Origin: Labrenzia sp. CE80
GTDB lineage: Bacteria; Pseudomonadota; Alphaproteobacteria; Rhizobiales; Stappiaceae
Direction: 5' to 3'
Length of the DNA: 64,000 nucleotides
Assembly (NCBI RefSeq): GCF_009650605.1
Contig: NZ_WAJT01000001.1
Location: 620,001 to 684,000 of the forward strand
Shown here: positions 1 through 10,068 of the stretch, piece after piece
Layout: each line of letters opens with the position of its first letter
How positions within the stretch are numbered: the first letter of the stretch is position 1
Position numbers and translations under genes: made by a program
Notes under the pieces: model-generated
Database searches by the model: none
Seen by the model: only the letters and a program-made list of their open reading frames with translations
What the model was told of the DNA's origin: nothing

Positions 1-196
1 CGGAGAAAGGACCGGTGATTGTCAGACTGAGACCATCGGCTGCTTCCGCTTGAAGCCTGTCGCCGATGGCCGGAAAGACCACGAGGGAGTCCAGCAGATG
101 ATAGCCGTCGTCTCGCCGGCCGGTGATGTGAAGCGCGAGATTGACCTTCGCGCGGGCGAACTCGCCCGCGCTGCCTGACATGGAAAGGTCGCTCAT
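1..196 (-). CDS. ispE: 4-diphosphocytidyl-2-C-methyl-D-erythritol kinase, N-terminal part
   Basis: The product phosphorylates CDP-methylerythritol in the cytoplasmic MEP pathway to isoprenoid precursors. Only the N-terminal 65 or so residues are in the window; the gene runs off its left edge. The recognisable stretch is the GHMP-kinase N-terminus with [13 protein letters not shown] followed by [12 protein letters not shown], which is characteristic of IspE. The start is either the ATG at 196, with AGGAG directly against it, or the in-frame ATG at 181; the second puts AGGAG rather far away, so the choice is open. It lies 9 bases after the stop of the TPR gene on the same strand, so the two are probably co-transcribed. 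The GHMP ATP-binding glycine motif lies outside the window and could not be checked. Confidence 0.9.
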   Translation of the reverse strand, partial: MSDLSMSGSAGEFARAKVNLALHITGRRDDGYHLLDSLVVFPAIGDRLQAEAADGLSLTITGPFS

Positions 197-205
197 CTCC
201 TGGGA

Positions 206-2023
206 TCAGCCGCCGTTTTTGGTCTCTGACGCCTTGGCTTCATCGGTCGCTGGCGTATCCGATAGGCCGTTTGCAATCTTCTCGAGGATCTTGGGCAGCT
301 CGCCTTCCTCTGGATCCAGATCGCGCGCGTGATTCCACTGGAATTTAGCCTCGTTGCGACGGCCGACCTTCCAGTAGGCATCGCCGAGATGGTCATTGAT
401 GACCGGGTCTGACGGGCGGAGTTCGATCGCGCGCTCCAGCTGCACCACTGCGTCCTCATACCGTCCTAGGCGATAGAAAACCCAGCCAAGGCTGTCGACG
501 ATATAGCCATCGGTCGGACGGAGCTCTACGGCCTTCTTGATCATGTCCAGAGCTTCGTCGAGCTTCAGGCCCTGATCGACCAGCGAATATCCCAGATAGT
601 TCAATACTAGCGGCTGATCTTCGGACAGTTCTAGTGCTTTGCGGAAGTCGGCTTCCGCGCTTTCCCATTTGTCGAGACGTTCACGGCAGATTCCGCGGAA
701 ATAAAACAGCAGCCAATGCTCCTGACCGATATCCGGGATCGTGGCGAGGCCCTTCGTGTAAATTTCCTCGGCCTCGGCGAACATCTTGTGTGTTCGCAGA
801 ACGTTGCCAAGCGAAATGATGGCTTCAAGCTCGGAAGGGTCAGCAGCGATCAGGGCGCCAAGATGATCGCGGGCCTCGTCAATCTGCTCAAGAGCGTTGT
901 AGTTCAGCCCAATCTGAATTTCCGCGTCACGCTTGAGAGGCGAGTCAAGAGGCACCTGCTTCAGAACGGCAATCGCGCGTTCCGGCTGGCCCATGCGTTC
1001 GAAGAGGCCACCAAGGGCGACGGCCGCAAATTCGGCATTCGGATCAAGATGCAAGGCCATCTGCAGATAGGCGGTGGAGAGTTCCTCCGCGCCATCGCGG
1101 CCAATTGCGGATCCGAGGCCATAGAGGATTTCGGACATTCCGGCGGCAGGTGTTGCGACCAGCGGCTCCAGTGGGTTCCCGGCCTCGATCTCAGCTTTTG
1201 TATGGTCAAGCAGGGGATGACCGCGCAGGAGGCGATCATATTCGGCAAGAATCTCAAGCGCATCGTCCTTGCGGTCATTGTCCGCGAGAATGCGTGCATA
1301 GGCGTCAATCACCCGGATTGCCCCGCGATCCTGCTTGTAGGCTTCCTCAATCTGCTCGAGTGCCTGCTCGTTTCGTCCGGCGGCATATGAAATCAGAGCC
1401 TCATGCGTGGCTTTGAAGACCTCGAACCATTCCGGCCCTTTCAGCTCATCAATTACCTTGAGCGCATCGTCGGTTTGCCCGGCACCCTGGAGCGCCCAGG
1501 CTCTTGAGATGTCCATGGAAAGCTGTGCAAGGGGTCCTGCACCTGTTGGGGCAAGAAGTGTGATCGCTTCACCATATTGGGCGCGCGATACAGCGTCTGC
1601 GCCGCGGGCGAGCCTGGCGAGAAAGTTTTGAACGCCGAGCCGTTCCAGCTCGGCGGCATAATTGACCGCTTCAACAATGTCGCCATTGGCGAGCTTCAGG
1701 ATGAAGGTCCGTTCCAGAAGCATTTCATTTTCGGGATCGGCGACCAGTGTTTCCTGGAAAAACGCCGCAGCGAAGGAGAAGTCGTTCTCTAGCCCCGCGA
1801 GCCGGCCCGCCAGATAGCTGCCGGACAACGTGATTGGCAAATCCAGTGGGGTGCCAAAATGCGGCGCTTCGTCGCTGCGGGTGTCGGCCTGCGCGTTCAG
1901 TGAAAGCGGAAGTTGCACGGCGAAAAGCGCAACGGCTGTCGTCAGCGCAAGGCGCTTCAACCGGGACTGGGCCGGCTTTGCCTTTAGGGCGGCCTTGTTG
2001 CTTGCGCTGGTCAGATTGTTCAT
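206..2023 (-). CDS. Exported tetratricopeptide-repeat protein
   Basis: About 605 residues. A basic N-terminus (SRLKRLALTT) and hydrophobic stretch ending near LSLNAQA look like a signal peptide, so the protein is probably periplasmic or outer-membrane associated. The rest is a long series of TPR units; the clearest are near the C-terminus (YLGYSLVDQGLKLDEALDMI, DSLGWVFYRLGRYEDAVVQL, DHLGDAYWKVGRRNEA), with weaker helical repeats before them. TPR arrays bind partner proteins, and no catalytic motif is visible. The start was set at the ATG at 2023, because GAGGT stands five bases before it; an upstream in-frame ATG at 2035 has no such site. It is followed after 9 bases by ispE. The partner and exact role are unknown. 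Confidence 0.85.
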   Translation of the reverse strand: MNNLTSASNKAALKAKPAQSRLKRLALTTAVALFAVQLPLSLNAQADTRSDEAPHFGTPLDLPITLSGSYLAGRLAGLENDFSFAAAFFQETLVADPENEMLLERTFILKLANGDIVEAVNYAAELERLGVQNFLARLARGADAVSRAQYGEAITLLAPTGAGPLAQLSMDISRAWALQGAGQTDDALKVIDELKGPEWFEVFKATHEALISYAAGRNEQALEQIEEAYKQDRGAIRVIDAYARILADNDRKDDALEILAEYDRLLRGHPLLDHTKAEIEAGNPLEPLVATPAAGMSEILYGLGSAIGRDGAEELSTAYLQMALHLDPNAEFAAVALGGLFERMGQPERAIAVLKQVPLDSPLKRDAEIQIGLNYNALEQIDEARDHLGALIAADPSELEAIISLGNVLRTHKMFAEAEEIYTKGLATIPDIGQEHWLLFYFRGICRERLDKWESAEADFRKALELSEDQPLVLNYLGYSLVDQGLKLDEALDMIKKAVELRPTDGYIVDSLGWVFYRLGRYEDAVVQLERAIELRPSDPVINDHLGDAYWKVGRRNEAKFQWNHARDLDPEEGELPKILEKIANGLSDTPATDEAKASETKNGG

Positions 2024-2313
2024 GGCACCTCGCATCCGTCCGTCGCTCTATGACGACGCGGTTATTGTTTGCGTTCGACAATGGCGTCTTTAAGGCCGTG
2101 CGGCAAGTGAAAGAGGATCAAAGATCTGTTGGCTCATTTAAATCCATTTGATTGCAGTCGTTCCTCGATTTCGCCAAATTGGCCCAGCTTCCCCTAGGGT
2201 CTCCGCCTAAAAAATAACTTGAGTCCTTTGGACTGCCATAGCAGGTATGTGCGGCGCACAAGGCCAGGTGCAGCGGCTGGGCGCAGCAAACTTATACAGG
2301 TGGAGACGACCAG

Positions 2314-4980
2314 ATGACCAAATGGGTCTTTAATTTCGGCGACGGCAAAGCGGATGGCGCAGCCGACAAACGAAACTTGCTTGGCGGCAAGGGTGCAAAC
2401 CTTGCGGAAATGAGCAACCTCGGCCTGCCCGTTCCTCCTGGATTTACGATCACTACCGAAGTCTGCACCTGGTATTATGATCACGGGAATTCCTATCCGG
2501 ACGACCTTCGCGCCCAGGTAGAAGCCGCACTGGAGCAGGTGGGCAACATCACTGAGCGTCGCTTTGGCGATGAGAAGGCTCCGCTTCTTCTGTCGGTGCG
2601 CTCAGGGGCCAGGGTTTCGATGCCCGGCATGATGGACACGGTCCTCAATCTCGGCCTCAACGACGTTACGGTGAAAGCGATCGGCGAAGAGGCGGGCGAC
2701 ATGCGCTTTGCCTACGACAGCTACCGACGGTTCATCCAGATGTACTCCGACGTGGTGCTTGGCGTTGATCACCACGAATTCGAAGAGATCCTCGAAGAGC
2801 ACAAATCCCTCAACGATCTGATGCTTGACACCGAGATTACTGCCGCCGACTGGGTCGGCATCATCGAGAAATTCAAGACGCTCGTTGAGAAAGAACTTGG
2901 CACGCCGTTCCCGCAGGATCCTCAGGTCCAGCTCTGGGGTGCGATCGGCGCGGTGTTTTCGTCGTGGATGGTGCCACGGGCGAAAACCTACCGCCGTTTG
3001 CACGACATCCCCGCAACCTGGGGCACGGCCGTCAACGTGCAGGCGATGGTCTTCGGCAACATGGGTGAGACTTCTGCAACCGGGGTTGCCTTCACGCGCA
3101 ATCCTTCCACGGGTGAGAAGGCGCTCTACGGCGAGTTCCTGGTCAATGCGCAGGGTGAGGATGTGGTTGCCGGGATCCGGACACCTCAGGATATCACCGA
3201 AAAGGCGCGCCTTGAGGCCGGTTCGACCAAGCCGTCTCTCGAAAACCTCATGCCCGAGTGCTTTGGCGAATTCCAGGCGATCTGCGATCGTCTCGAAGCT
3301 CACTACCGCGACATGCAGGATCTCGAGTTCACCATCGAGAAGGGCAAGCTCTGGATGCTGCAGACCCGTGCCGGCAAGCGGACGGCGAAAGCGGCTCTGA
3401 AAATTGCGGTCGACATGGCCGCAGAAGGCCTTCTCACCGAAGAGGAGGCAGTTCTGCGCGTTGAACCGGCTGCGCTTGATCAGTTGCTGCATCCGACCAT
3501 CGATCCGAAGGCAAAGCGCGATATCATCGCGACCGGTCTGCCCGCTTCGCCCGGAGCTGCTTGTGGTGCGATTGTTTTCACTTCAGATGAAGCGGAAGAA
3601 GCAAAGGCCACCGGCCGCAAGGTGATCCTCGTTCGCGTTGAGACAAGTCCGGAAGACATTCACGGTATGCATGCGGCTGAAGGCATTTTGACAAGCCGCG
3701 GTGGCATGACCTCTCACGCCGCCGTCGTAGCGCGAGGCATGGGCAAGCCCTGTGTGTCAGGCGCCGGCATGGTGCGGATCGACTATCGAACCGGCACTAT
3801 CACGGCAGCTGGTCGTGTCTTGAACAAAGGGGACGTGATCACCGTCGATGGCGCGACAGGCCAGGTGCTCTTCGGCGAGGTCGACATGCTTCAGCCTGCG
3901 CTTTCGGGGGACTTTGGGATCTTGATGGGGTGGGCCGACAGGGTCCGCCGCATGAAGGTTCGCACGAACGCCGAAACGCCCGCAGATGCCAAGGTTGCGC
4001 GTGAGTTCGGCGCCGAGGGGATCGGCCTGTGCCGGACCGAGCACATGTTCTTTGAAGGTGAGCGTATTGTTGCCGTGCGCGAAATGATCCTCTCCGAGAC
4101 TGAAGAAGGACGCCGCGCCGCGCTGGCCAAACTTCTGCCGATGCAGCGACAGGACTTTACGACGCTGTTTGAAATCATGAAGGGCTTGCCTGTCACCATT
4201 CGTCTGCTGGACCCGCCGCTGCACGAGTTCCTGCCTCATAGCGACACTGAACTGGCTGATGTGGCCAAGGCGATGGGCGTCGACCCGGACAAGCTGCGTG
4301 AGCGCGCGCTGTCACTCCACGAATTCAACCCGATGCTGGGTCATCGGGGTTGCCGCCTCCTGGTTTCCTACCCTGAAATTGCGGAAATGCAGGCCCGTGC
4401 GATCTTTGAAGCCGCGGTGGAAGCCGGCAAGGTGACCGGTGATCACGTGGTTCCGGAAATCATGGTGCCACTGGTCGGTCTCAAGGGAGAGCTCGACCTC
4501 GTGCGCGCCAGCATCGAGCAGACCGCCGCGGCGGTTCAGAAAGAAGCAGGCGTCGAACTGACCTATCAGATCGGAACAATGGTGGAGTTGCCGAGGGCAG
4601 CGCTTCAGGGTGCGGAAATTGCGAAGTCCGCAGAGTTCTTCTCTTTCGGCACCAATGATCTGACGCAGACCACCTTCGGCATCTCACGCGACGATGCGGC
4701 GTCTTTCCTGGGCACCTATCAGTCGAAGGGATTGATCGAGCAGGATCCATTTGTGTCTCTCGATCAGGACGGCGTCGGCGAATTGGTCAAGATCGGCGCA
4801 GAGCGCGGCCGTTCGACCCGCAGCGATATCAAACTCGGCATCTGTGGCGAACACGGCGGCGATCCCGCCTCCATTCAGTTCTGCGAGAGCATCGGGCTGG
4901 ACTATGTGTCCTGCTCGCCGTTCCGCGTTCCCATCGCACGTCTTGCCGCGGCCCAGTCCGCGCTGAACGCCAAGAGGTGA
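2314..4980 (+). CDS. ppdK: Pyruvate, phosphate dikinase
   Basis: Interconverts pyruvate, ATP and phosphate with phosphoenolpyruvate, AMP and pyrophosphate in the cytoplasm; it serves gluconeogenesis from C3 acids or PPi-linked glycolysis. The 888-residue length is normal for the family. In order there are the nucleotide-binding domain (GGKGANLAEM at the start), the swivelling phosphohistidine domain with GGMTSHAAVVARGMG (catalytic His about residue 468), and the PEP-utilising TIM barrel ending in GICGEHGGDP (catalytic Cys about residue 844). Both key residues are present, so the enzyme should be active. The start ATG follows AGGTGGAG at normal spacing. A 290-base region separates it from the divergent TPR gene. 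The MeaB GTPase gene follows 49 bases later on the same strand. Confidence 0.97.
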   Translation: MTKWVFNFGDGKADGAADKRNLLGGKGANLAEMSNLGLPVPPGFTITTEVCTWYYDHGNSYPDDLRAQVEAALEQVGNITERRFGDEKAPLLLSVRSGARVSMPGMMDTVLNLGLNDVTVKAIGEEAGDMRFAYDSYRRFIQMYSDVVLGVDHHEFEEILEEHKSLNDLMLDTEITAADWVGIIEKFKTLVEKELGTPFPQDPQVQLWGAIGAVFSSWMVPRAKTYRRLHDIPATWGTAVNVQAMVFGNMGETSATGVAFTRNPSTGEKALYGEFLVNAQGEDVVAGIRTPQDITEKARLEAGSTKPSLENLMPECFGEFQAICDRLEAHYRDMQDLEFTIEKGKLWMLQTRAGKRTAKAALKIAVDMAAEGLLTEEEAVLRVEPAALDQLLHPTIDPKAKRDIIATGLPASPGAACGAIVFTSDEAEEAKATGRKVILVRVETSPEDIHGMHAAEGILTSRGGMTSHAAVVARGMGKPCVSGAGMVRIDYRTGTITAAGRVLNKGDVITVDGATGQVLFGEVDMLQPALSGDFGILMGWADRVRRMKVRTNAETPADAKVAREFGAEGIGLCRTEHMFFEGERIVAVREMILSETEEGRRAALAKLLPMQRQDFTTLFEIMKGLPVTIRLLDPPLHEFLPHSDTELADVAKAMGVDPDKLRERALSLHEFNPMLGHRGCRLLVSYPEIAEMQARAIFEAAVEAGKVTGDHVVPEIMVPLVGLKGELDLVRASIEQTAAAVQKEAGVELTYQIGTMVELPRAALQGAEIAKSAEFFSFGTNDLTQTTFGISRDDAASFLGTYQSKGLIEQDPFVSLDQDGVGELVKIGAERGRSTRSDIKLGICGEHGGDPASIQFCESIGLDYVSCSPFRVPIARLAAAQSALNAKR

Positions 4981-5029
4981 GCCTTGCTGGCCGGTGACCG
5001 GAGACTGACAGGCGCGGGGAGGGGGTGAA

Positions 5030-5995
5030 ATGCAGCCACTGCCCAGTCTGGATGAGCTCAGGCAAGCTGGCAAACGAGAGCTGTCACGGCTGCTGACGCG
5101 GCTTGAGACGTCGTCGGCAGATTCGGAGGTTGTGGCATTCCTGGATCAGGCCTGTCGCTGTGAGGCCGGCATGGTCCTTGGTCTGACCGGCCCTCCCGGC
5201 GTTGGCAAGTCCACACTGACGGATGCGCTTATCCGTCAGTCGCGCGCAGCAGCGAAGCGGGTTGCCGTTTTGGCGATCGATCCGTCTTCGCAGCTGACCG
5301 GAGGTGCGCTGCTGGGGGACCGGACACGCCTTCAGACCGATCCGGAGGACCAGGCGATCTTTGTGCGCTCGATGGCGGCACGTGATCGCCTGGGTGGTCT
5401 TTCTGATCACGCGATCGCTGCCATCGCAATGCTGCGATCGGTCTTCGATCTGGTGATCGTGGAATCGGTCGGTATTGGTCAGTCCGAGGGCGATCTCGTC
5501 CATGCCTGTGACACGCTGGTCCTTTGCATTCAGCCAGGTTCCGGCGACAGCCTTCAGTTCATGAAAGCCGGTATCATGGAGCTTCCTGATGTGGTGGCTG
5601 TGACCAAGTCCGATATGGGGGCAGCGGCCCGGCGGGCGGCTTCCGACGTCGTTGGCGCTTTGTCATTGGCGCAGCCGGAGAGTGATCAATGGAGTGTTCC
5701 GGTGTGCGAAATTTCGGCACGAATCGGATCTGGCATCGACGATCTCATGCGGGTGATTGAGAAGCACAAGCTTTTTCTGAACCAGAGCGGTCGCCTCCTG
5801 CCCAGACGCGCGGCGCAACATGAGCATTGGTTCAGGGACATGGTTCGAACCCGCTACGGCACAGCCGGTCTTAAAATTGCAAATTCTGATCGGGGCCGGC
5901 GGTTCCTGAAAGAGGCCTCCAGCGCGCCGTTTTCGAGCTATCGTGATTTTTCAAAGGTGATCGAGCAGCGGTTGTTTGATGAACCGGCTCTGTAG
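5030..5995 (+). CDS. meaB: MeaB/ArgK-type G3E GTPase (methylmalonyl-CoA mutase chaperone)
   Basis: P-loop GTPase of the MeaB/MMAA group, which loads and protects the adenosylcobalamin of methylmalonyl-CoA mutase and related mutases; older annotations call it LAO/AO transport ATPase ArgK. Visible motifs are Walker A GPPGVGKS at residues 54-61, IDPSSQLTGGALLGDR, ESVGIGQSEGDL and the guanine-specificity motif TKSD. The 321 residues are a typical length. GGGAGGGGG precedes the ATG. No mutase gene is in the window, so its client lies elsewhere. It follows ppdK by 49 bases and converges on the GGDEF-EAL gene with only 15 bases between stops. Confidence 0.9.
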   Translation: MQPLPSLDELRQAGKRELSRLLTRLETSSADSEVVAFLDQACRCEAGMVLGLTGPPGVGKSTLTDALIRQSRAAAKRVAVLAIDPSSQLTGGALLGDRTRLQTDPEDQAIFVRSMAARDRLGGLSDHAIAAIAMLRSVFDLVIVESVGIGQSEGDLVHACDTLVLCIQPGSGDSLQFMKAGIMELPDVVAVTKSDMGAAARRAASDVVGALSLAQPESDQWSVPVCEISARIGSGIDDLMRVIEKHKLFLNQSGRLLPRRAAQHEHWFRDMVRTRYGTAGLKIANSDRGRRFLKEASSAPFSSYRDFSKVIEQRLFDEPAL

Positions 5996-6010
5996 TGTGC
6001 CTGGATTGTC

Positions 6011-8302
6011 CTAACCCTTGGCGAGCTTTAGTGGCAGGCTCGGCTGCTGCTCTTCGTTTGCCGCGACAGCCATTGCCTGTTTCATCGCGCGATCGTCCAG
6101 GAATTCGGCCAGGGCCTCATCGGCAAGAGGCCGTGAGATGTAAAAGCCTTGCATCCTGTGACAGCCGTTGTCCGCAAGGAAGCCGATCTGATGCCGCGCC
6201 TCAATACCCTCAGCGACAATGGTCATTCCAAGGGCCTGACCCAGCTGGATAATGGAGGTCAAAATGGCTTCGGCTTCGAGGCTGTCATCCATGTCCGAGA
6301 TGAAGTCGCGATCGATTTTCAGAGTGTCGAACGGGAACTTGCGCAGATAGCTGAGGCTTGAGTAGCCGGAGCCGAAATCATCAAGCGCGATCTTAACTCC
6401 GCGATCCTGCAAGCGCTTCATGGAGTTGAGGATGGTCATGTGCTGACCGGCAAAGACGCTTTCGGTGACCTCGATTTCCAACCTGTTCGGCGCGAGATTG
6501 AAGGCATCAAGCGTCTCCAGGATCATTTCGACGAACCGTGGATGCTTGAACTGGGTTGGGGAAACATTCACCGATACCAGCAGGTCGGGCCAGCGATGGG
6601 CATCGCGGCAAGCCCGGCGCAAGATCCATTGGCCAAGATCGTTTATCAGACCGGTTTCCTCGGCGAGCGGAATAAAACTGGAGGGAGAAATTGATCCCAT
6701 CTCAGGATGGGTCCATCTTGCGAGTGCCTCAACTGCGATGACTTCGTTTGCGCTGGCATCGCATTGCGGCTGATATGCCACCTCCAGAGAGTCGTTGTCG
6801 ATTGCCCTGCGCAGTTCCCTGGACATCTTGTCCTTCGTCTGGACAGTCTCCTGCATGGAGTTGTCAAAGAATGACCAGCGGCCGCGGCCGTTCTCTTTTG
6901 CGTCATAGAGGGCGATGTCGGCCTTGCGCAGGAGTTCACCGGGATCGGTGCCATCGCGGGGCGCAAGTGCTGCGCCCATAGAGAGGCTGACGAACAGTTC
7001 GTTGTTGTCTATGCGTATTGGCCGGACCATCTGATCCTGAACGCGGGTCAATATCTGCTCGACTGACTGCTGATCTTCGCAATCGGCCAGCAGCATGGCG
7101 AACTCATCGCCGCTGATGCGTGCAATCACCCCGGTTTTCGGTGCAATTGCCTTCAATCGACCTGCGACAGCGCGAATGACTTCGTCACCTGCTGCATGAC
7201 CAAGCGTGTCGTTGATGTCCTTGAAGCGATCAAGGTCAATGTAGACGATGGCTGATCCGACCGCTTCATCTTGTGTTTTCTTGAGAGCCTCGCCGAGCAA
7301 AGTCGAGAACTGCTCGCGGTTCGGCAGGCCTGAAAGGGAATCATGGCTGGCGGTATGCACGGCCTGAGCCTGGCTGCTGGCCAGCCTGCGTGTCGTTTGC
7401 CGGGTAAAATCGATGACGCCGATCGTCAGTCCGACAATGGCCAACGCGAGGATCAGCAGCACCGGCGCAACCCGGCCAAGCATTTCCGTGCCCGGCTTGT
7501 TTGGCCGCCATTGGAGATTGCCTATGACGACGCCCTTGGGCGAGCGCAGTTCGACCGTCGCAAGCCGCGGAAGAAGCCCGGCGTTTTCAATCAGCCTCAG
7601 GTCGGCCAGACCGGAGATATTGGCGATCTTGGCAAGCGCTTCGCTGTCCAGCTTGTCGAAGCTGACGAGCACTGCAGGCGGTCTGCGCACGGCCGTGATC
7701 GTGTGCACTTCCTGGGTGATTGCCGCGGCACTGAAAAAGTAGACGTGAGAGCCTATCCGAACGAGGCCCGTTTCCGCGAGGACACGACCGTCATTGGTCT
7801 GATCCTGCTTGAAGCGATAGAGACCTGACGGAGTACGCTGAAACGATGTGATGTAGCGGGCGCGCGTTCTGGCGATTGCAGTCGAAAGATGGTTCTGGAT
7901 CTCTGGCGTCATCCAGTCGCGGCTAAGTTTCTCATCGTAGATGAAAACTGGTTCGCGTTCGCGATCAACGATCAATGCACGGGAAAAGCCGTAGGTGGAT
8001 TTCAGCCAGTGCCCGATGTTGTTGTAAAGCCAGGCTTGGTCGAGTTTATCACCCACCGTGTTGAAATAGGCCTGATCCCAGACGACGGTGCCAACCTGCT
8101 GCCGCGCCATCTGGTCAAGCTTCAGCTTCAAAGCACCGTTGAGCAGTTTTCGCTGACTGTTCTCGGCACTTTCGTCGGAAATCTGCGAGGACCAGATCAT
8201 CAGTCCACAGACACAGGCAACGGCGAGAACAACGACCGCGATCATCGGAATGATGATTGCAGTTGCGATTTTGCCACCGGACCCTTCCGTCACCAGTTTC
8301 AT
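6011..8302 (-). CDS. Membrane CHASE4-GGDEF-EAL cyclic-di-GMP protein
   Basis: 763-residue inner-membrane signalling protein. A first membrane helix spans about residues 12-37 and a second about 279-298. The periplasmic region between them resembles a CHASE4 sensor domain. The GGDEF domain (about 320-480) carries SGDEF at 397-401, a known functional variant, with DRFKDINDTLGH before it; no RxxD inhibitory site stands ahead of it. The EAL domain (about 500-745) has EALARW at 525, Asn579, Glu611 in EVTES, DDFGSG at 641, Lys662 in KIDR and EGIE at 698, so the phosphodiesterase residues are all present. It may therefore make or break cyclic-di-GMP, with the signal unknown. It stands alone, between meaB and radC. 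Confidence 0.93.
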   Translation of the reverse strand: MKLVTEGSGGKIATAIIIPMIAVVVLAVACVCGLMIWSSQISDESAENSQRKLLNGALKLKLDQMARQQVGTVVWDQAYFNTVGDKLDQAWLYNNIGHWLKSTYGFSRALIVDREREPVFIYDEKLSRDWMTPEIQNHLSTAIARTRARYITSFQRTPSGLYRFKQDQTNDGRVLAETGLVRIGSHVYFFSAAAITQEVHTITAVRRPPAVLVSFDKLDSEALAKIANISGLADLRLIENAGLLPRLATVELRSPKGVVIGNLQWRPNKPGTEMLGRVAPVLLILALAIVGLTIGVIDFTRQTTRRLASSQAQAVHTASHDSLSGLPNREQFSTLLGEALKKTQDEAVGSAIVYIDLDRFKDINDTLGHAAGDEVIRAVAGRLKAIAPKTGVIARISGDEFAMLLADCEDQQSVEQILTRVQDQMVRPIRIDNNELFVSLSMGAALAPRDGTDPGELLRKADIALYDAKENGRGRWSFFDNSMQETVQTKDKMSRELRRAIDNDSLEVAYQPQCDASANEVIAVEALARWTHPEMGSISPSSFIPLAEETGLINDLGQWILRRACRDAHRWPDLLVSVNVSPTQFKHPRFVEMILETLDAFNLAPNRLEIEVTESVFAGQHMTILNSMKRLQDRGVKIALDDFGSGYSSLSYLRKFPFDTLKIDRDFISDMDDSLEAEAILTSIIQLGQALGMTIVAEGIEARHQIGFLADNGCHRMQGFYISRPLADEALAEFLDDRAMKQAMAVAANEEQQPSLPLKLAKG

Positions 8303-8466
8303 TCAACGCTCCCAGCTCACTTTGCGGCAGTATCCACAAGAGCTGTTAATGAATGCCGGAGAAGTCTGGTTAACAGAGAATGACAGAGAGCATTTTGTTC
8401 AAAATACCCGGTTTCTTGGGTCGGAAATCTCTCATTTTCATTCATTTATGTTCAAATTCTGCAATT

Positions 8467-9201
8467 CTAGATCAACTGCAGCCCGCGGAAGCTCACCTGA
8501 CCTTCTCTGCCCACAACAATGTGATCGTGAACTTCTACACCCAAAGGTTTTGCGATATCGATGATCTGCTTTGTCATCTGGATATCGGCGCGAGAGGGAG
8601 TTGGATCGCCCGAGGGATGATTGTGAACGAGAATGATGGCAGTGGCAGAGAGTTCGAGGGCGCGCCGAATGACTTCGCGTGGATAGACCGGCGTATGGTC
8701 TACCGTTCCGGTCTGCTGCACTTCGTCTGCGAGGAGGCCGTTGCGTTTGTCGAGGAAGAGTATTCGAAATTCTTCGACGTCAGAAAACGCCATTGCAGTT
8801 CGAATGTAGTCGATCACTTTAGACCAGGATGAGAGCGGCGCGCGGGTATCGACTTCACCGCGGGCAAAGCGCAACGCCGTTGCCTGTGCGAGCTTCAGCG
8901 TATCGATGACCTTTTCCCCGACGCCATCGACTTCGTTCAGTCTCTTGCGTGGAGCCGCGAGAACACCGGAGAAGGACCCGAACTTACCAATGAGCGCCTT
9001 GGCGATGGGTTTGGTGTCCCGGCGCGGAATGGCCGAGAACAGGAGAAGCTCAAGTAATTCATAATCGGCAAAGCCGTTCGGGCCATGATCGCGGAAGCGC
9101 TGGCGTAATCTTTCTCTATGGCCATCGTCGTCCGACTTTTTCGGCTTGTCGGGCTTTGCGGCCTTTTCTGCAAAACCGTCCGGCGTTGCCGCCATCGGCA
9201 T
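8467..9201 (-). CDS. radC: RadC family JAMM-domain protein
   Basis: 244 residues. The N-terminal half holds the helix-hairpin-helix region ([15 protein letters not shown]) and the C-terminal half the JAB/MPN domain with the zinc motif [14 protein letters not shown]. Members were once linked to DNA repair, but the biochemical function is not settled; the metal site suggests a hydrolase. GGAG stands four bases before the ATG at 9201. It follows map by 36 bases on the same strand, an arrangement that suggests a map-radC transcript. Confidence 0.93.
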   Translation of the reverse strand: MPMAATPDGFAEKAAKPDKPKKSDDDGHRERLRQRFRDHGPNGFADYELLELLLFSAIPRRDTKPIAKALIGKFGSFSGVLAAPRKRLNEVDGVGEKVIDTLKLAQATALRFARGEVDTRAPLSSWSKVIDYIRTAMAFSDVEEFRILFLDKRNGLLADEVQQTGTVDHTPVYPREVIRRALELSATAIILVHNHPSGDPTPSRADIQMTKQIIDIAKPLGVEVHDHIVVGREGQVSFRGLQLI

Positions 9202-9237
9202 TGGTCTCCTGCGTTTTAATACTCCGGCGACGTGACC

Positions 9238-10068
9238 TTACTCTTTCGAAAGACCAGGGGTGTGGAGGCCGGAAGGGGAGAGGGTGAAGATCTCGCAGCC
9301 ATCCTGGGTGATCCCGATGGAATGTTCATATTGTGCTGAAAGAGAACGATCCCGTGTGACCGCGGTCCAGCCATCGCTTAGGACTTTGACCTGAGGGCGG
9401 CCGGTGTTGACCATCGGCTCGATCGTGAAAATCATGCCAGGCTTCAATTCGACGCCTTCGCCGTGGCGTCCATAATGAAGGATGTTCGGAGTGTCGTGGA
9501 AAAGTTTGCCGACGCCATGGCCGCAAAAGTCTCGTACGACAGAGTAGCGATGGCTCTCAACAAAGGTCTGGATCGCAGCGCCAATATCGCCGGTGGTGTT
9601 GCCAGGTTTGGCGGCTTCAATCCCCAGCATCAGAGATTCATAGGTGATTTCGAGAAGCCGTTCAGCCTTGCGATTGATCTGGCCGACCGGATACATGCGA
9701 CTCGAATCGCCATGCCAGCCATCAAGAATGAACGTGACATCGATGTTGACGATGTCGCCTTCACGCAGAGGCTTTTCATTCGGGATGCCGTGACAGACGA
9801 CGTGGTTGATCGATGTGCAAGAGGACTTTGTGTAACCGCGGTAGTTCAGCGTCGCGGGTATGGCACCGTGCGATTCTCCATAGGCGAATACGAAGTCGTC
9901 AATCTCCTGGGTGGTCACGCCGGGTTTCACCATCTGCGCAAGCTCATCGAGGCAGGTGGCGGTCAATTGACTGGCCTTCTTCATTCCGGCGAAGTCGCCC
10001 TGGTCGTAGATACGGACCTGGCCGGTGTTTTTCAAAGGGGCTTCAGCGGCGTCGATATAGGTGACCAT
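9238..10068 (-). CDS. map: Type I methionine aminopeptidase
   Basis: Removes the initiator methionine from new proteins in the cytoplasm. The pita-bread fold residues are visible: YRGYTKSSCTSINHVVCHGI (His of the substrate pocket), NIDVTFILDGWHGDSSRMY (two metal Asp), DFCGHGVGKLFH (metal His), FTIEPM (metal Glu) and SAQYEHSIGIT (metal Glu). The start was set at the ATG at 10068, giving 276 residues and MVTYIDAAEAPLKNTG as the N-terminus, which fits what I recall of alphaproteobacterial homologues; the reading frame is open further to an ATG at 10155, which would add 29 unrelated-looking residues. Neither start has a strong ribosome site. radC follows on the same strand. Confidence 0.95.
   Translation of the reverse strand: MVTYIDAAEAPLKNTGQVRIYDQGDFAGMKKASQLTATCLDELAQMVKPGVTTQEIDDFVFAYGESHGAIPATLNYRGYTKSSCTSINHVVCHGIPNEKPLREGDIVNIDVTFILDGWHGDSSRMYPVGQINRKAERLLEITYESLMLGIEAAKPGNTTGDIGAAIQTFVESHRYSVVRDFCGHGVGKLFHDTPNILHYGRHGEGVELKPGMIFTIEPMVNTGRPQVKVLSDGWTAVTRDRSLSAQYEHSIGITQDGCEIFTLSPSGLHTPGLSKE

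Noticed and set aside
716..1390. 224-codon frame opposite the TPR gene
   Set aside because: It is a shadow of the minus-strand TPR gene; the minus strand has a full repeat protein with a signal peptide.
2602..3492. 296-codon frame opposite ppdK
   Set aside because: Antisense shadow of a well-supported enzyme gene.
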